DNA from: Lepeophtheirus salmonis
Taxonomy: Eukaryota; Arthropoda; Copepoda; Siphonostomatoida; Caligidae
Length of the DNA: 64,000 nucleotides
Assembly (NCBI RefSeq): GCF_016086655.4
Contig: NC_052132.2
Coordinates: 22,880,805-22,944,804, forward strand
Reading direction: 5' to 3'
Shown here: piece after piece, positions 10,836 to 25,800 of the stretch
How positions within the stretch are numbered: the stretch's first letter is position 1
Layout: each line of letters opens with the position of its first letter
Notes under the pieces: generated by a model
Told to the model about the DNA's origin: nothing
Databases searched by the model: none
Seen by the model: the letters and a program-made list of their open reading frames with translations, nothing else
Made by a program: the position numbers and the translations under genes

Positions 10836-13800
10836 GTAAGTTTTTAATCAATCTCTATTATTTAAAGTTCTTCTGTATCTTTTTTACATGACTATTGTTA
10901 CAATCCATGTGTATCAATACAATTTTTGAGCATTTTTCAACTTTGTATCTCATCTATTTTTCAATTAAAAATCAATTTTTTAGATTGTAATCAAAATATG
11001 ACCATCATATTTTAGAATGACCTTGAACGTAACCATTTGTATCTTTCTAATAAAATAAATAATGATTATTTATGCAAACACCAATACTTTATCTATTATT
11101 TATTTAAAAAAATTTTAACAGCAAAACTTGGTAAGCTCATGAATAATTTGTAAATTATAAAATTGTTAAGAGACTTTGTGGTTATTATCTCCTTTGTTTA
11201 TATTTTATTTTATCCTCTTTCGTTCCTTCTTTTTTTGTTTCAACACCCAAGGGGAAATATAATGGGGCATTCTCTCTTTCTTTGCACATAACCTCGATCA
11301 ATAAGAACCTAAACAATGATTATTTAAAAATGAGATAGAAAAAACTAGCTATAGCATAATTAATATGAAGAAGCTATTTACGTAATAGTTTGAGCAAGAA
11401 AATAGAAATATTTTTTAAATTGGGTTTTTTTTCAAGGCCCCAAAAAAGAAGTTGGAGGTTAAATATTGATACTGTTCCTGTACTTGATATAAAGTTTACA
11501 CATATACAGTGTGCGGAAGCAATTCGTGCAGTAATTGATTCCTAGATATAATTTCACCCAGATTTTTGAAAATAAAGGAGGTAGAGAATTAAAATTCTTA
11601 ATGGTTTATTGGGATGTTATTAGCTATATCCTTCCTCAAAATGGCCTCCCTTGGCTACCAGCATGGCCTCGATCCTGAAGCAGAAGACCAAACACGTCTT
11701 CCTCACAAAGTGCTCGCTCATGTCCTCCCACTCCTTGCCCACTGCAGCCTTCAGGTACTCCACATTGGGTTGAGAGGTCGCACAAGCCTTTGTCCTTTGA
11801 CCAGAATCCCTTCTGGGGTGAGAAGTGCTTGGTTATTGGATTTGTTTTGAAAAAAAAATTCGAAAATGACATTTCAAGTAATCCATTTTTTGGAAAAAAA
11901 TTTAAAAATTCAAAGCAATTTACAGATTTTTTTTTTAAATAAAATTTCAAATATTAAATTTCTTTTTTAAATTTCAAGAATTGGCAATCTTTCTCTTTAT
12001 CGGTCTCCTGTCTATCTTCTCTCCTTCACCGAGTCAAAAAAGGCTAGAGACCTAATTTTGTTTTGACTACCGCTGCCAGTACTCCGTGAGATGCTCAGTA
12101 CATCCTTTTTCAGCATCTTCACCTTAAAATCGAGCCTCCCCGAGCAGCCGACGATCTTGACAATTTCCGCCACCTTCACATGGGCGTGGAGCAAGTCGAA
12201 TATCTTTAATTTTTGAATTGCCATCGTCGCGCTCGTAATACCAATGTTCTTTTTAAAAAAGGTTATTATTGGATTATAGAATTAGCTCATATAACTTAAA
12301 ATAGTTTAAATCCTACTAAATGATTCGTAGCCGCACACTGTATAAGTTGTGTATAAATTTTGATTTTGTACAAGTTGTAATTTATATCAGCTAACCAAGC
12401 AAACTGCAACTAAAAACTGAGATAAATAATTTTAAATTGAGGATTTAAAGTACATGGGATGAGGATAATGCAATAAATGTATAAATTTGGTTTTTTTAAT
12501 ACAATTTTTTAAAATATAAGTATTCTGTAGCTCAAAATAAAGTTTATGTGCCGTAGTTATATTAATTATAAATACATAATAAATAGTGAATTCCAAAAAA
12601 AGATATCGATTCCGATTCAATTCCTTTAAAAATTATGAATGCCGATTCTGATTCTTTAATATTTTAAATAATAATTAAAAATACCATATTGCTATCAGAG
12701 GCGTACACAGGATTATATTTTTGGGAGGGGCTGGGGTTTTAGAATACAAAAAAATCCAGAAAATAAATTTTCTTGTTTTTAATTAAAAAAATTATTTCCA
12801 AAATCCTGATGTTCACAAAAAATTTACGAAATTTAAAGCTAATCACAAGAAATTAATTTTTTGGAAAAAAAAAAAAAAAGAAAATCACACTTTTTCACAA
12901 AAAATTCAAATAGTCAATTTTGTGAACAAAAATTTCTCGCTATTTCGAAAAAAATAATTTGGAATAATTACTAAAATTAAATTGATAATATAAAATTTTT
13001 GTAAATGTTAAATTTTTGGGTGAAAAATTTCAAAAATACATAGTTATTCATAGAAAATTTAATTTTTTGGAAAAAAATTTAATTTAATTTCGAATATTAA
13101 ATTTTTGAAAAATAAAAAGTGATTCTAAATTTTCAATTAAAAAGCAAAAATTCCTTAATTTTGTGGGGGTATTTTTTTTGTAACTTAGAAAAGTAATAAA
13201 AAGTTAAATAATAAATTACGAATAAATTAATAATAAATACGAATCGGAATAGCAAATTAAACATTATTTTTCCGGTTCCGATACTGATTCCATAAAAACA
13301 GCAAATGAACCGATTCCGATTAATCTTCCGATCACTAATAATAACCATCTAAAATGGTTGAATAGATCAAAAAAATAAAATTATATTAGAAACTAATAGT
13401 TGGTGATTAGAATTATAGATGATGTAATTAAATAATGCATTTTAAGACGAAGAAATCGTAACATGTACAATTTGCTAATACAAATTACAACTTGTACAGA
13501 CATGAGAGCTTATATGCAACGTATATATAAATGAAGAAAATAGAAATATTAGCAAATGAAAGACACATAAAGATTTATTACACATCAATTTCAATTACCT
13601 AAAAAAAGTTTTATTAAAAAAAGTTCTTATTAGTTTTTAGATGATTTTTATTGCCAAAGTAAGAAAAAAAAATAAAACGTGTTTGTGATGTATAAGCTGA
13701 TTAACGTTTTATTTACTCGTTATTACAGCTACTATTTATATTTTTCACTTTTTTAAACTTTTTCTCAATTATAGGATTGATAAATTTAATGCAGTTAGAA

Positions 13801-16800
13801 GTTAAAGATAAAAATAAAGACAGAAATATATTTGTTGGCTCTTTGAAAAGTAATGTTAAATAATAATTTCGAAATTATTGTAAGAGTTTCACTCTATAAA
13901 TTATATAATTTATGGATCTCTAAAATATTAATGTGTCACATAAATCATTTTGACTAAAATGCCCTAAGTATATTTGTACTTATTGTTTATTCATATAGTG
14001 GTATTTAGAGACAGCATATACAAATTTCCTGGGGATTAATATTTTAAGCATACTTACACGACCAATTTATTTTTGTAAAAAAAATATTGTACTTATAAAT
14101 ATATTTTACTTTTTCAAACCCATAAGGTGTCTCAAAGTATTTTTTGTTGATTTTTTTAAATGTTTCTTTAATTCAGCGTTGGGGAACAGGAGTAAATTAC
14201 CTCAAATAGGGTAATTTAGAAAAGTTTGGGTTAATGGGAGGGAATGTTTCAAGTGGGGGAAACGAATATGAAAGTTGAAGAATCAAATACATTGCAGAGT
14301 CCAGAATCTTTAAAATTTCGAGATTGAGAAGTTGTGCAAGGACTTATAAAATAAAATAAACTATACATCTCACATAAATAATGAATAATAATTATGAATA
14401 TTGTAGATGTATTACGCCATGTTGCTTGCGTGTTACACGTATCCATGCCTTAAAAAAGAACTTTTACTTCCTTCTGTTAAATGAAATAAAGAAATAAACA
14501 GCATGCCACTGAAAATGTGTTCTCTGAGTTTATTATCCATCAATTTTGTTAGATTGGTTTGTCCTCCAGAGTATTCGAAAGTTTGGGGCAAATCAATTTT
14601 ACTACAAGTTTTTGTGTTAAAACTCATAAAAGTTACCCAACTGACACTTTCATTGTTCAGATTGGATTAAACTGATTCAGTATAGTACAACAATTACTCA
14701 ATCGGAACTAGGAATTGTCTTTGAAGTCGATATATCTTGAAGTATATTTTATGGGAATGACCAAGACGCAAATCTACAAATATTGAGTTCAAGAGAATAA
14801 TTTATCAAGGGGGTTATAGTCCATTGAGCTACGCTGTTCCATAAATGTTGATTTTTTAGGTCTCTAGGATCATACTAATATTTTATAAATTAATAAAAAA
14901 AATCTAGCTCATCCTGTTAGCCAAAAAAAAAAAATGGAACTCTGATATCCCTTTGTGTGTGAAGAGAGTTTTTTATCCTGAAAAAAACTATGCTTAAATA
15001 TTCATTTTTTTTATATTTGAGTAATTTTATTTTATATTTTATTTGTCATAAACAAATAAGTAAGTTTTACTGTTTTCTCTAATAAAATATGAAAATTTTT
15101 TAAAAGTGATATTTTTGAAAGCAAATTCTATCATTTAGTCAACATAAAGGTACATCACAAGCTATACATCCAATAAAAGTTTTTTTAAATTTATCTTCTC
15201 TTGTACAATTTACACATTTTGTTTGTGTCTATTGTAAAGTAGTTGTAAGACCTCCATTAATTTGAAAATATATCTTATCGGCTTTGTTTTCCATCACCTA
15301 TCTATAACTTTACTTAATGTATACCTATAAATAAATATCATTATGACAAAAAAGGATATTACGCAGAAAAAAAATTAAATATACCAGTTTATACGTTGAC
15401 ACAAAAAAAATCATTCACACTAAAAGGGAGGTGTCCCCTGTCAATATTGTGGGTGAGTCTCACACACAAGATTTCCCAGATTACTTTGTTTGCAGTCATA
15501 AAAAACATGGACGAGATTTTTCTTTTTGTTGAACTCTTTGAATAAATAAATTTTAATATATAAAAAATATATTTAATTCACATTTCCTTCAATAATAAAA
15601 ACTTACAAAGGTTTAAAGTTTGTCTTTTATAATGTTAAAAAATGATGATATTCAGTAACTTGCAATATAGTTAAACTCACCTTTTATTAACCATTATAAA
15701 TTATGAAATATAGTTTGACATCTTGGCTATAAAACGAAAAACCCAAAAAAAAAAGAAAAGGAAAGTCTTTTTAAAAACAAGCATAGTTACTTATATTGAA
15801 TTATGGAACAAATATGTCCCCTGGTGTGAACCCCTAATAAGAAACCCAGGTATTTTCGACCCTAAGAAGTTCATATGTTCTAAGCCTTAATGATAAAAAT
15901 TTTTAGAATGAAGAAATAAATATCACTTTTTTAAGTAATATAGTAAATTATTTTCCTAAACCAAACTGTGCTAATTTCGCACAACAAAAGTAGATAATTA
16001 TATGTAATTGTAAAAATATACCAAATGTATTCGTCGAAAATCGTTTTGTTTCTTTTTAATTCGGTCGCGACCGATTCTATAAATGAATGGTTGTTGACGT
16101 CATTTATGTTTCAAAACTGTGCAACTCGGCAAAATAACATCCTATTATGTTAAATATATTGCATAAATCATATTTGTGCAACTCATAAATCAAGATAGGG
16201 AAATAATTTGTCTGCGATTTAAATTTTGTTTTACGGTATTAGATCTTGGTTCAAATCGTTCTAAACAAAAAAACTCACTTAATAACAACCCGAAAAAAAT
16301 CTGACTTGTACTTAGTCTCAGCACTAATATGTACTCTATTGCTAGTATTAGTTAAAAACAAACCTTGTCGTGTGAACGGGGATTCATAGTTACTTTTTCC
16401 ATGTAGCATAAATCTCCAACGTTGAGAAAACAAACAAAAAATACGAATTTTGTACACATTTTTAACACAGGAACTAAAGTTTTTGGAGTCCTTAGATGTT
16501 ACTTATATTATATAGTTAAATACTCATTGTCAAATTTTAACCGTAACACATCATTACTCCACGTTCTTCAATTTGAAAGCCCTATGTTATTTATACTTTG
16601 AGATATGTGATTTTTAATGAAAATAGTTTGTTTACTAAACATTTTTACATCATTGTTTGTTTGATAATGACGTCATATGTGAAGAATTCCCTGTATTTAC
16701 ATCTCAAAATTATATACATAAGTAGACGGAACTTTGACGAAATTGGCAAGGAAAGCCAAAGGGTATATCCCTACTCCCTGTAATGTATATTTGATGGTAC

Positions 16801-19800
16801 ACCAAAATTTAGAGGGAGTGCGCCAAATTATGCAAAAAATAAACGTGAACTAAAATTTTAGAAAATCGACAAAAAGTGTTCTAAAGATGTGTTGGATAAA
16901 AAAACAACATTGAAACGTATTCCCTCAAAAATTACAAGATCTGTAATTCCTCTCAATGTACATATGTAAATCTGTAGCACTGAAAGATAATATCTAGGTA
17001 TAAAGTAATCACAAGTGTGTGAAAGACTAAGAGTAATACTGACGATTTGCGGGGAAACTATAAGTGCAATTCTTTGTTGGACTCGAAGTAGAACTGAGGA
17101 TTGACATCGAAATAATAACTGCCCATGTCCTTGGATGATATAAAGTGGAGTTTTTGTTTATTTTCTTTATTTCGTAGATGTTTGATGTTAATCTAATGAA
17201 ACGACGTGATAGCTAAACTGCATTCAACCCCCAAACATTCTTCAAATTTTCAGGAGGAGTACTTGCCTTTTCGTGTTTATTTTAATTTTAAAATACGTAC
17301 AGATCATATTATATACAACTCTATTAGTAACATCCTAAATATTTGGCCATTTAATAATTGAGTATCCTTAATTTGAAGATTAACTTGACATCAGCATACA
17401 AAAAAAAGCACAATGGTTATCTTTATCAGTAAATATGTTATCGGCTAAAGTAACCATATTTTTATCAGATTTATAAGAATATTCGTCAAATTGACAGGAT
17501 CACCATTTCATTTTTGGGTTTAATTTTTTATTGACATACTTACTTGTCATATTGCTTACAACTCTCCTGATATTCTTATTTTTTTAGCGATACATATAGT
17601 AAGTAATACGTTTAGTTTTATAAGTTATAACCTATCGGTGCGTTAAAAAAAGAAAGCGAAACTTAACGTAGTCATCTTACAATTTAAAGAATGTTTAGGA
17701 GAAGAGCAGCTGATATTTCAATTATAATTTAATTGTTGGATTAGGCCGTGAGAGGAAGAAAATAAACACATATCCCATACCGTATCTAGAAAGGATATAG
17801 ATAGGAATTACTATGTCGATCCTCAATTCTACTCCGAGTCCAACAAGGACTCTCACTTATGACTCACCAACAAATCATCAATGTTACTCTCCGTCTTATA
17901 TGAACACACAAACTTTACACTTAAATTTTCCCTCTTTAATAATTCAATCCCAATAAAATTAGCTTTGTAAAATAAAAAACCCTGTTCAGTTTGCAATATA
18001 GCAATCCTCTAAAGTCATATTTTTTACAACTATAGTCTGTATTTCATTCAAAAAAATAACACATTAGAAATAGAATAATTTAAACTTTTTAATTCAATTA
18101 ACATTAAATATTTACTTATTTTCCTTCAAATATATGCATAATTTTGAGCTTCTTCTACATAAACTTTTACATTTAAGAACTTCATTGATTAACAATTACC
18201 ATTCAAAATATTATTCGATGATGTAATGAAAAGTGTACCCATCAAATTGTTTCTTTTATTTAACGTTGAAATTATGATACCCTCAATACCCCTGCCTCTA
18301 GCTACCATTCATTGAAGCAAACTGAAGATTTAAATCTATTATTGCCTTACTATGCCAATCAAAATTCCTTTGTTACCTATATGTATTCATTTACCTATTT
18401 TAGGAACTCCAGGTTGTCAAACTTTATATTTATAATAAAAAGTTATCAATATACTATTTAATTAATTATAATTAATTTTTTAACTTGTTATAAAATATAA
18501 TGAATGGCTTGAACAGTCACATAAATTAGAATTTTATTTTTAGCCATGACGTACATAAATTAGAACATGAATCGGATTAGTTAATCATTGAATTTGAATA
18601 AACTACATTATTGTTTTGTAATCAGACGCTATAGACCGAAAGTATATGTGAATACCGGGTCGAAACGTGAAACTTATATAAATTGAAAGGAAAAAGAAAA
18701 TAGTCTGTCATTCTTTAATTATACATTTAACAAAAATCTTTATTTATCTTTGTATGATACATAGCCAATGTCAAATTGATTCATTCTCTTTGGCTGCTAT
18801 GGTCTCATAGATGGCGTCAAGCATCTCGCGAAAAGAGTTGGAAGTATTGCGAATTAATTTCGGGTAAATAGTAGCCCACTCTTCGTCCACGGGAGCATTC
18901 ATGGCTTCAACGTTCGTATGACCCATGCAACAGGCCCTCCTCTCGATGTACGGAAGGAGATAAAAGTCCAAGGGATCGACGTCTGGACTATATGGTGGCC
19001 ACATTTTCTTGACCCAGAAAACGATGTTATTAGCTAAGAAGGTCTGAGTAATTTTCGCAGTGAGAGCCAATGTAATGTTTATTCATCATTAAGTACAAAT
19101 CTCCCATTTTCTTCACAGCTCTACAAAATATCCATTTCTAAAATTAGGCATAACTACTAACGGCTTAATAAATGTTATAAGATTTTTAAAGTATTTTTTG
19201 CCATTTCATTAAAGATAAAAATCAAAAAATTCTAATTTTATAATCAAAAATTCAACTGGGGGCTCCATAAAAAAATCCCCTCCAGATTTTATATCATTTA
19301 TGTAGTAATCACTCTCTTCAGTTTAAAAATCCCAACTGTGCTGCTGATTTCGACTCATTAATTATTCTTACTGATTCTATTTGACTATTTGAACCATTTA
19401 TAAATTATGATATCTAACATCATTTGTCAAATATTCATATTTAATATAAATTTGACAGTCAAATATTGAATACATGTATACAAAAGTGAATTTGAGCAAA
19501 AAAAAAAAAGAAAATATGGAATTACCAATATATTTTTTTACTTCACGAATATGTATGTACATATAAACAACCAATTAATTTATTGTCTAAGTATTTTTGT
19601 TTTAAAAGAAACAAATTTCAAGCATCCATATGATTTTTTGTCTTAAAAGATATAAATAAAAGGAATAACCTATTATAAATATCGTTTGTAGGTACATGTT
19701 TCTATATTAAAAATAATTCTTTTTTGTCACATTTCAATGACAAAAAGTTTATTTTTGTTGAGAGTGAAGACTTTCAACTTCCTAGTTTAAAAGAGTACCT

Positions 19801-22800
19801 TAAAATTTTTGCGGCTTTAAATGCAATTTGCAACACTTCTAAAAACTGAACCATAGTAATGTACTTATTTATGGAAATGGAAGATGATTAGTTAATTAAT
19901 ATTCATTTCATCCAGACTCATTTTTATGAAATACGAATATAATTATTAATTTCTTTCGTGTTAATGGACCTTCTATGTAGTTCTAAAGTTTTTTTCAAAA
20001 CGTATGTTAAAAAAAAAGAAACGGTAAATTTACGTGGACACTGTGATAATTTGAATAATTTTTTGGAGTAGTACAGCTTAGCTGTCACAAAGTTTTATTT
20101 GACTAGCTGCAAACAGTTATATGAGATAAAGTAAATAAAGAAAATTCCAACACTGTATCTAGCAATGATATAGGCAGGAATTATAGCGATATCGGTCCTC
20201 AATTATGCTACGAGTCCAAGGAGGAATTACAATTATAACTATCCACAAATCATTTATACTTATATTTATCTCCTCTATAATAAAAACAGAATGGAAGGAC
20301 GTAGCTCAATGGACAATGCGCTCGGTAGAAGTTATTCCCTTGAATTCAATGTGTGTAGGTTTGCGCCTTGTTCATCCCTAGAAAAGGAAATATACATTAT
20401 TATGTGTATTGACTTTAAAGAAAATTCCTAGGTCAGATTAAGTAAATGTAATAATACTATAATGTTTACTTATAATTTATCAGTGCAACTCCAACAGACA
20501 AATAAAAGGAGCATTACAAAAACCAAGTTTTGGACTGCTTGTCCAATGTCATATTTTTTACAAATATACTCACAACCCCAACATAGTCCACTGAATACTT
20601 TATAAATGGAAGACGTACTCTTTTCCTCTTTTTTGACCAACTAAGGGTTATTTCTTAAAGTAGAATAGTTATGGAATGAAAGGATGGAAGCGTATTAAAT
20701 ACAATCGTCGAATGAATGTCTAAGATAATTGTCAGTTTATTAGGGAATTAATTTATATACATATTGCAATGACCAATGTAATAATAACATGTCGATAAAA
20801 AAGTATTTTAATTTCTTAATACACGATTCTTTTAATTCAATTTTCTTATTTTATAACTATTCTACTAATAGAAAAATAGCCTTTAATTGGTCAAAAAAGG
20901 AAAGGAAAAAAAGAGTGCGCGTTCAAGCAAGTAAATAGTAAACTAGAGATATGAATGTAGAATATTAAATGATCATTGACCTTGTACAGTCTTATGGATT
21001 ACAAAATGTGAAGTTACTTTTAAATAGACTTAAAGTCATGCGACTCTTTCTTTGAATAAGTTATTATATTGAAGCAAATACGAGTAACATTATTTATTAC
21101 TATTGTTTTGCAAATTTTTATTGTATTCTAAATTTTATTTACAATGTCTAATATCTAGAAGAAATATTCTTTTGTTGAATTTGAGATCCGCCAGAATGAT
21201 GCAGAAAGAAAGCACATAATGAATGGAAAAAAGCTATTATTTTCTATAAAAAAGATATTTTGAGTTATTTATTTTTCCTGCTATATTAATACACATATTT
21301 TTTTGTTGCAGAAAATATACCAAAGGAGTTGTCTTCGAAAATTGGTGAGTACTATTTCTTCTTTGATAATATGTAACAATCACCATATATCTTAAATACT
21401 ACGACAAAGAAAAATATGCTTGTAGGATGGTTGTAAAAATGTAGTACACGAAAAGAAAGGCTTGTTAATAAAATTTGAACTGTAATGATGAGTGATGTAT
21501 GTATCATGTTGTTTGTGATACAGGGGTAATGACATATTTCAAACAGTACTATAATAAATTATTATTGAAACCAGTACATGCTCCACCACCAAGTAAAAAT
21601 GGCCTACTTATGAATTAACCCACCAGATATCTAAGCTATCCGAAACACCACACATAAAAATTGTCTTTATAAAAACCATCGAATTATTGAGCTAATTTAT
21701 CCCCGAACAAAACTGTATGGACGAAGCCGAGACTATTTTTTTTTGGGGAGGGGCGGATTTTGGATTATTTTATTACACTTTTTTTGACTCTAATGTAAGA
21801 TGACCTTTTTTTTTTTGGAAAATAAATTAAATAAAATAAGAGTCTTTTAATTTTTCTGACATAAAATGAAAGCCCTTTCCTATTAAAATAATTTGGTACA
21901 TTTTCAAACAAATGAATTTTTTTATAAATGATATTTTTTTTTGTATAGAAGTACAATTACTTTATTCTAATTAACTAAATTTCTGTAAATACAATAAAAA
22001 TATTTGATATAAAAAACAAACAAGTTAAAACACCTCCAAAGTTAAAAGGAGGACTCTGCCTCGTGTCATTTTCCCAAGGCAACTCTGTCATTCCTATCTG
22101 AGAGGGTACCGTTTTTCACTCAGGTTAAAATCTGACCTAGCAATTTATCCAGATTTGAGCATTTTTGAGTTATATCTGTTGGTTGTATCCAACGGGAAGA
22201 TCAGGAATCCCGTGTGGTTTCCTTTAGGATACAGCTTAAAGAATGAAGAGTACGTCAATATTCTGGACACCAAAGTTCTTCTATGAATCAAATCGTTTGC
22301 AATTCTCCATGAGTGTTCCAACAAGAGCAGTTGCCCACTCTACAAAGAAAACCCAAGAGTGGAGTGGATCCAGGTCAATATCCACAACTGGGGAAAGGAA
22401 TTCTGGCTCCCGCAGAGCCCAGACCTCAGCCCCTAGACTAAGTGCCGTCTAAGTCCTGCAGGAGATGCCACAACAGTAACCGCTCCCTGAAGACCTCTGT
22501 CAATAATGCCTGGCCTCAATGAGCTCGGCGTACATCTAGAGATTTGGGAGCAGTTTCCACCACTCCCTGGAACTCCCTATCCATTCTGAGGGGAGATACA
22601 TTTACTAAAACATGTTTTTTGAGTTTCAATTAATACTTAATAAACTTGTTTTCCAATTCACCGTGGATCCTACCATGGACTTCAATACTTTTTTGAGTTA
22701 AAATGGGTAAATAATAACGTTAAGCCCGGTATTGCTAAAATACTTAACGTAGTTTTTGATCCCTAATGACAACTTTGGATCTTTAAACAACCTTTTAGTT

Positions 22801-25800
22801 TTGCCTTATTTTCACATTAGATAAATGCAAATTTCTTTTTAATATCAATCATTTTTTTTTTTTTTTTTGTAATAATTTTTTTGATATTTGTGCATTTAAA
22901 AGTTTTTCTTGTACAATTCATGCCAATTTTGAAACTTTTAGATCGAGGTTTAACCTACTGCATTTTTAATTGAAGACTTAAAATTTAATTACATATTATC
23001 ATAAAACAGGGAGTGTTGAAGACATGCAATGCCCACTGCATTAATTAAAAAGAACTAGGCGCTTAATCTATGAATTTATTGTTTTTAGATAGAAATTAAA
23101 TAAATAAATAAATTATTTAGCAGAAAAGTTAATCATTTTAATCATCTGAACACTATGAGGTTTTGTTGACACTGCAGACTCAATCAAATAAAAGACAAAA
23201 TCATACTCAACTAATTCATTTTTTGGATGAATTATTGGTACAATTTAAGCTTTACTCTTGAGACAGGAACATATGTCGTATTTTAATATAATAAAATCAA
23301 TTGTTCATGAGGTATGGGCACTTTATTGAAGTATTTTTTTTTATTGCTTAACCGTTCATAATAGTTGGTAAAAAGTCAATGACTATGCGACAGGGTAATG
23401 AGCATGAAATGGTCTAAAATTGGACACAAATGTTATTTTATTAATGCAAACGAACAAATAGTGTCTGAAAAGTACATTCTTGTAGTTTTTAAGACTCACT
23501 AAATTATATTTAAAATACAATACAAAACTATAAACCTTTGAAATATAAAACAAATTTTCCACCAAAATCTTGCCTAATTCAGATAAAAATACCTAACTTC
23601 GAAAGTTCATCTTTTCAATCTAATTCACCTATACGAATCCACATATGTAACACATTTACATTGACTGAAAAGTCCCTGACTTAACAAAGAAAAACTTTTT
23701 TTTGTTCAATTTTTTTTAAATTACTATTTATTATTTATTATTATTTTAGCACATATATAGAATTTTAGATGAATCATAATTAGAGATAAGAAAAAAACAT
23801 TATTGATTGATATACATGACGCCTCTTTCCCTGATAGTCTCTTTAATTACAACTTATAGTGCTAAAAGGCGTGTAGTGTACCATTGGAAAGTAAAAATAT
23901 TTAACACAAATAATCGGATTTTGATAGTTTTTCAAATTAGTTTGTATTAAATAAGCCCTACTATTGAATATGAGGACAAGGTCATTTATAGAAAATGCAT
24001 CATGAAGCCAACCGTTTAAGAAGCCTTGATGCATATCTGTGTTTTTATGAATGCCTTCTACTGCATTATACTACTTCTAAATTACTTGTAATTAATATAG
24101 GCAATCTAAATATATATAAAAAATAAAATGATTTCATTTTTTATGATTATGTCTTGCGTCCATATTATGGTAACATAGTCGTGAAATATGGGCAATCATA
24201 CAAATTCAAATATAAGGCATAGTTTAATTAATTATTTTTACCCCATTGCACTTATACTTTGTTTTGTTTTAAGTAAAATTAATCTAAAAAAGTTTTGTGA
24301 TTGCTATTGCAAAAGAGCTTGTAAGGAGCAAATCAAATATTAAATGTCCACCAATATACCCTTTTACTATATTACTTCCAAACACATTCATGATGCATGA
24401 AACCTGAAACACTTTTATACTCCTCATTTAAACTTTCTTTTGCAATCAAAGAGTCACTCATTTACTTCATTAAAAATGCACCTTTGTCAGTTTTTGTTTC
24501 AGCTTCATATTCAACTTTTTTTATTTATGTAATAATAGCAAAAAATTAAATGTTATTCCTAAAAAAATATTTAGAAAAAATAAAGATAATATTTTCAAAA
24601 CAAGGAACTGACAAGTTTTTTTAAATATTGGCACAACTGTTAATAATAAAAAAGAAGGCTTAGCTCCTTCCAAAAATTTGTCATTCTCAAACAAAAAAAA
24701 AAGCATTAAATGAAAAAAAAAAAAACACCATATCATACATATGATAAAAAAAAATTTTAAGAAAGGGCAATTTTTTTTTTCATTCATTTTTATAATATAG
24801 TCAGGTAAAATTGGATGTTAGTCTGATTTTTTTGTTTAAACTGAACATCATAGTATTGAATTACTCTCTCTATCCTCTGGACAGTGATTCCCAATCTTTT
24901 TATTTCTGCAAAGGACTACGTAATTTTTTGATATCCTTAATAATAATGCCCCTTATAAACTCTTACACACACACAAATGTATTTTATTTTTTACGAGCTA
25001 AAACAAGAATAAATTGACAGAAGTCCCAAAAAATATAAAAACATTATAAGATAATTTTTATCGTTAGTCAGTTCGTATCACAAATGATCTCGTTTTTCCT
25101 CCTACAGTTTTTCAATTCCTGGTTACATTTTTAAAAAACATGCTCAAAGTCTTGTTCTATGAATAACAGACTATTTCTTTATTTCAGTTAATAATAGGTG
25201 TAGTAATATTAAATTTATTATTTTTAATATATTTTTTTTATTTTCCATTAATAAATCAAAATCTTTTTGGGAATCATAACAGAGATTGCATAATGGAGAG
25301 ACTCGACGATTTCCATAATTTTATCCATATTTTGGATAATTTGCCTTCTAGTGCACGGTGCATCTGCGACATCAAAATAACCTGAAGGGAAACCAAAATT
25401 GCGTATGATTGGCTGTTAAAGTAACAGGACCATAAACACCATACACATTTTTAGTTACCGGGTTTGTATTTTTGTCTTGTTTGCAGAAAAATATGGCGTA
25501 TTTTCTCTTTGCTAGTGTCCATCTTTGACGGGCGCTCGAACAATATGGAGTCAAACGATCACAAAACACTCAATGAAGTTATAAGTACAAAATAATGCCA
25601 TCCAGAATAAACCAATCGTACTTATACAATGCAAGACACTTTCACTAAAACCATGTAATGGATTTCTATTACCAGAAAAAAATCCTTAACTCTATGTCAA
25701 TTTCTTTTAAATATGCTCAGCCAAATAGATATTTATTATTTATATAATCTCTTGCAGAGCCCTTTAAGATATACCAGGGAAAACAAGAACTATAATGAGT

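Noticed and set aside
11636..11950. 104-codon minus frame and a 78-codon plus frame at 11614-11850
   Set aside because: Both are out of frame with the mariner C-terminal part that occupies the same bases.
14765..14833. tRNA gene
   Set aside because: Box-like sequences are present, but no acceptor or anticodon stem can be formed; the same sequence recurs as a SINE.
24521..24787. 88-codon hydrophobic minus frame
   Set aside because: Phe/Leu/Lys-rich product of poly-A and poly-T runs; low complexity only.
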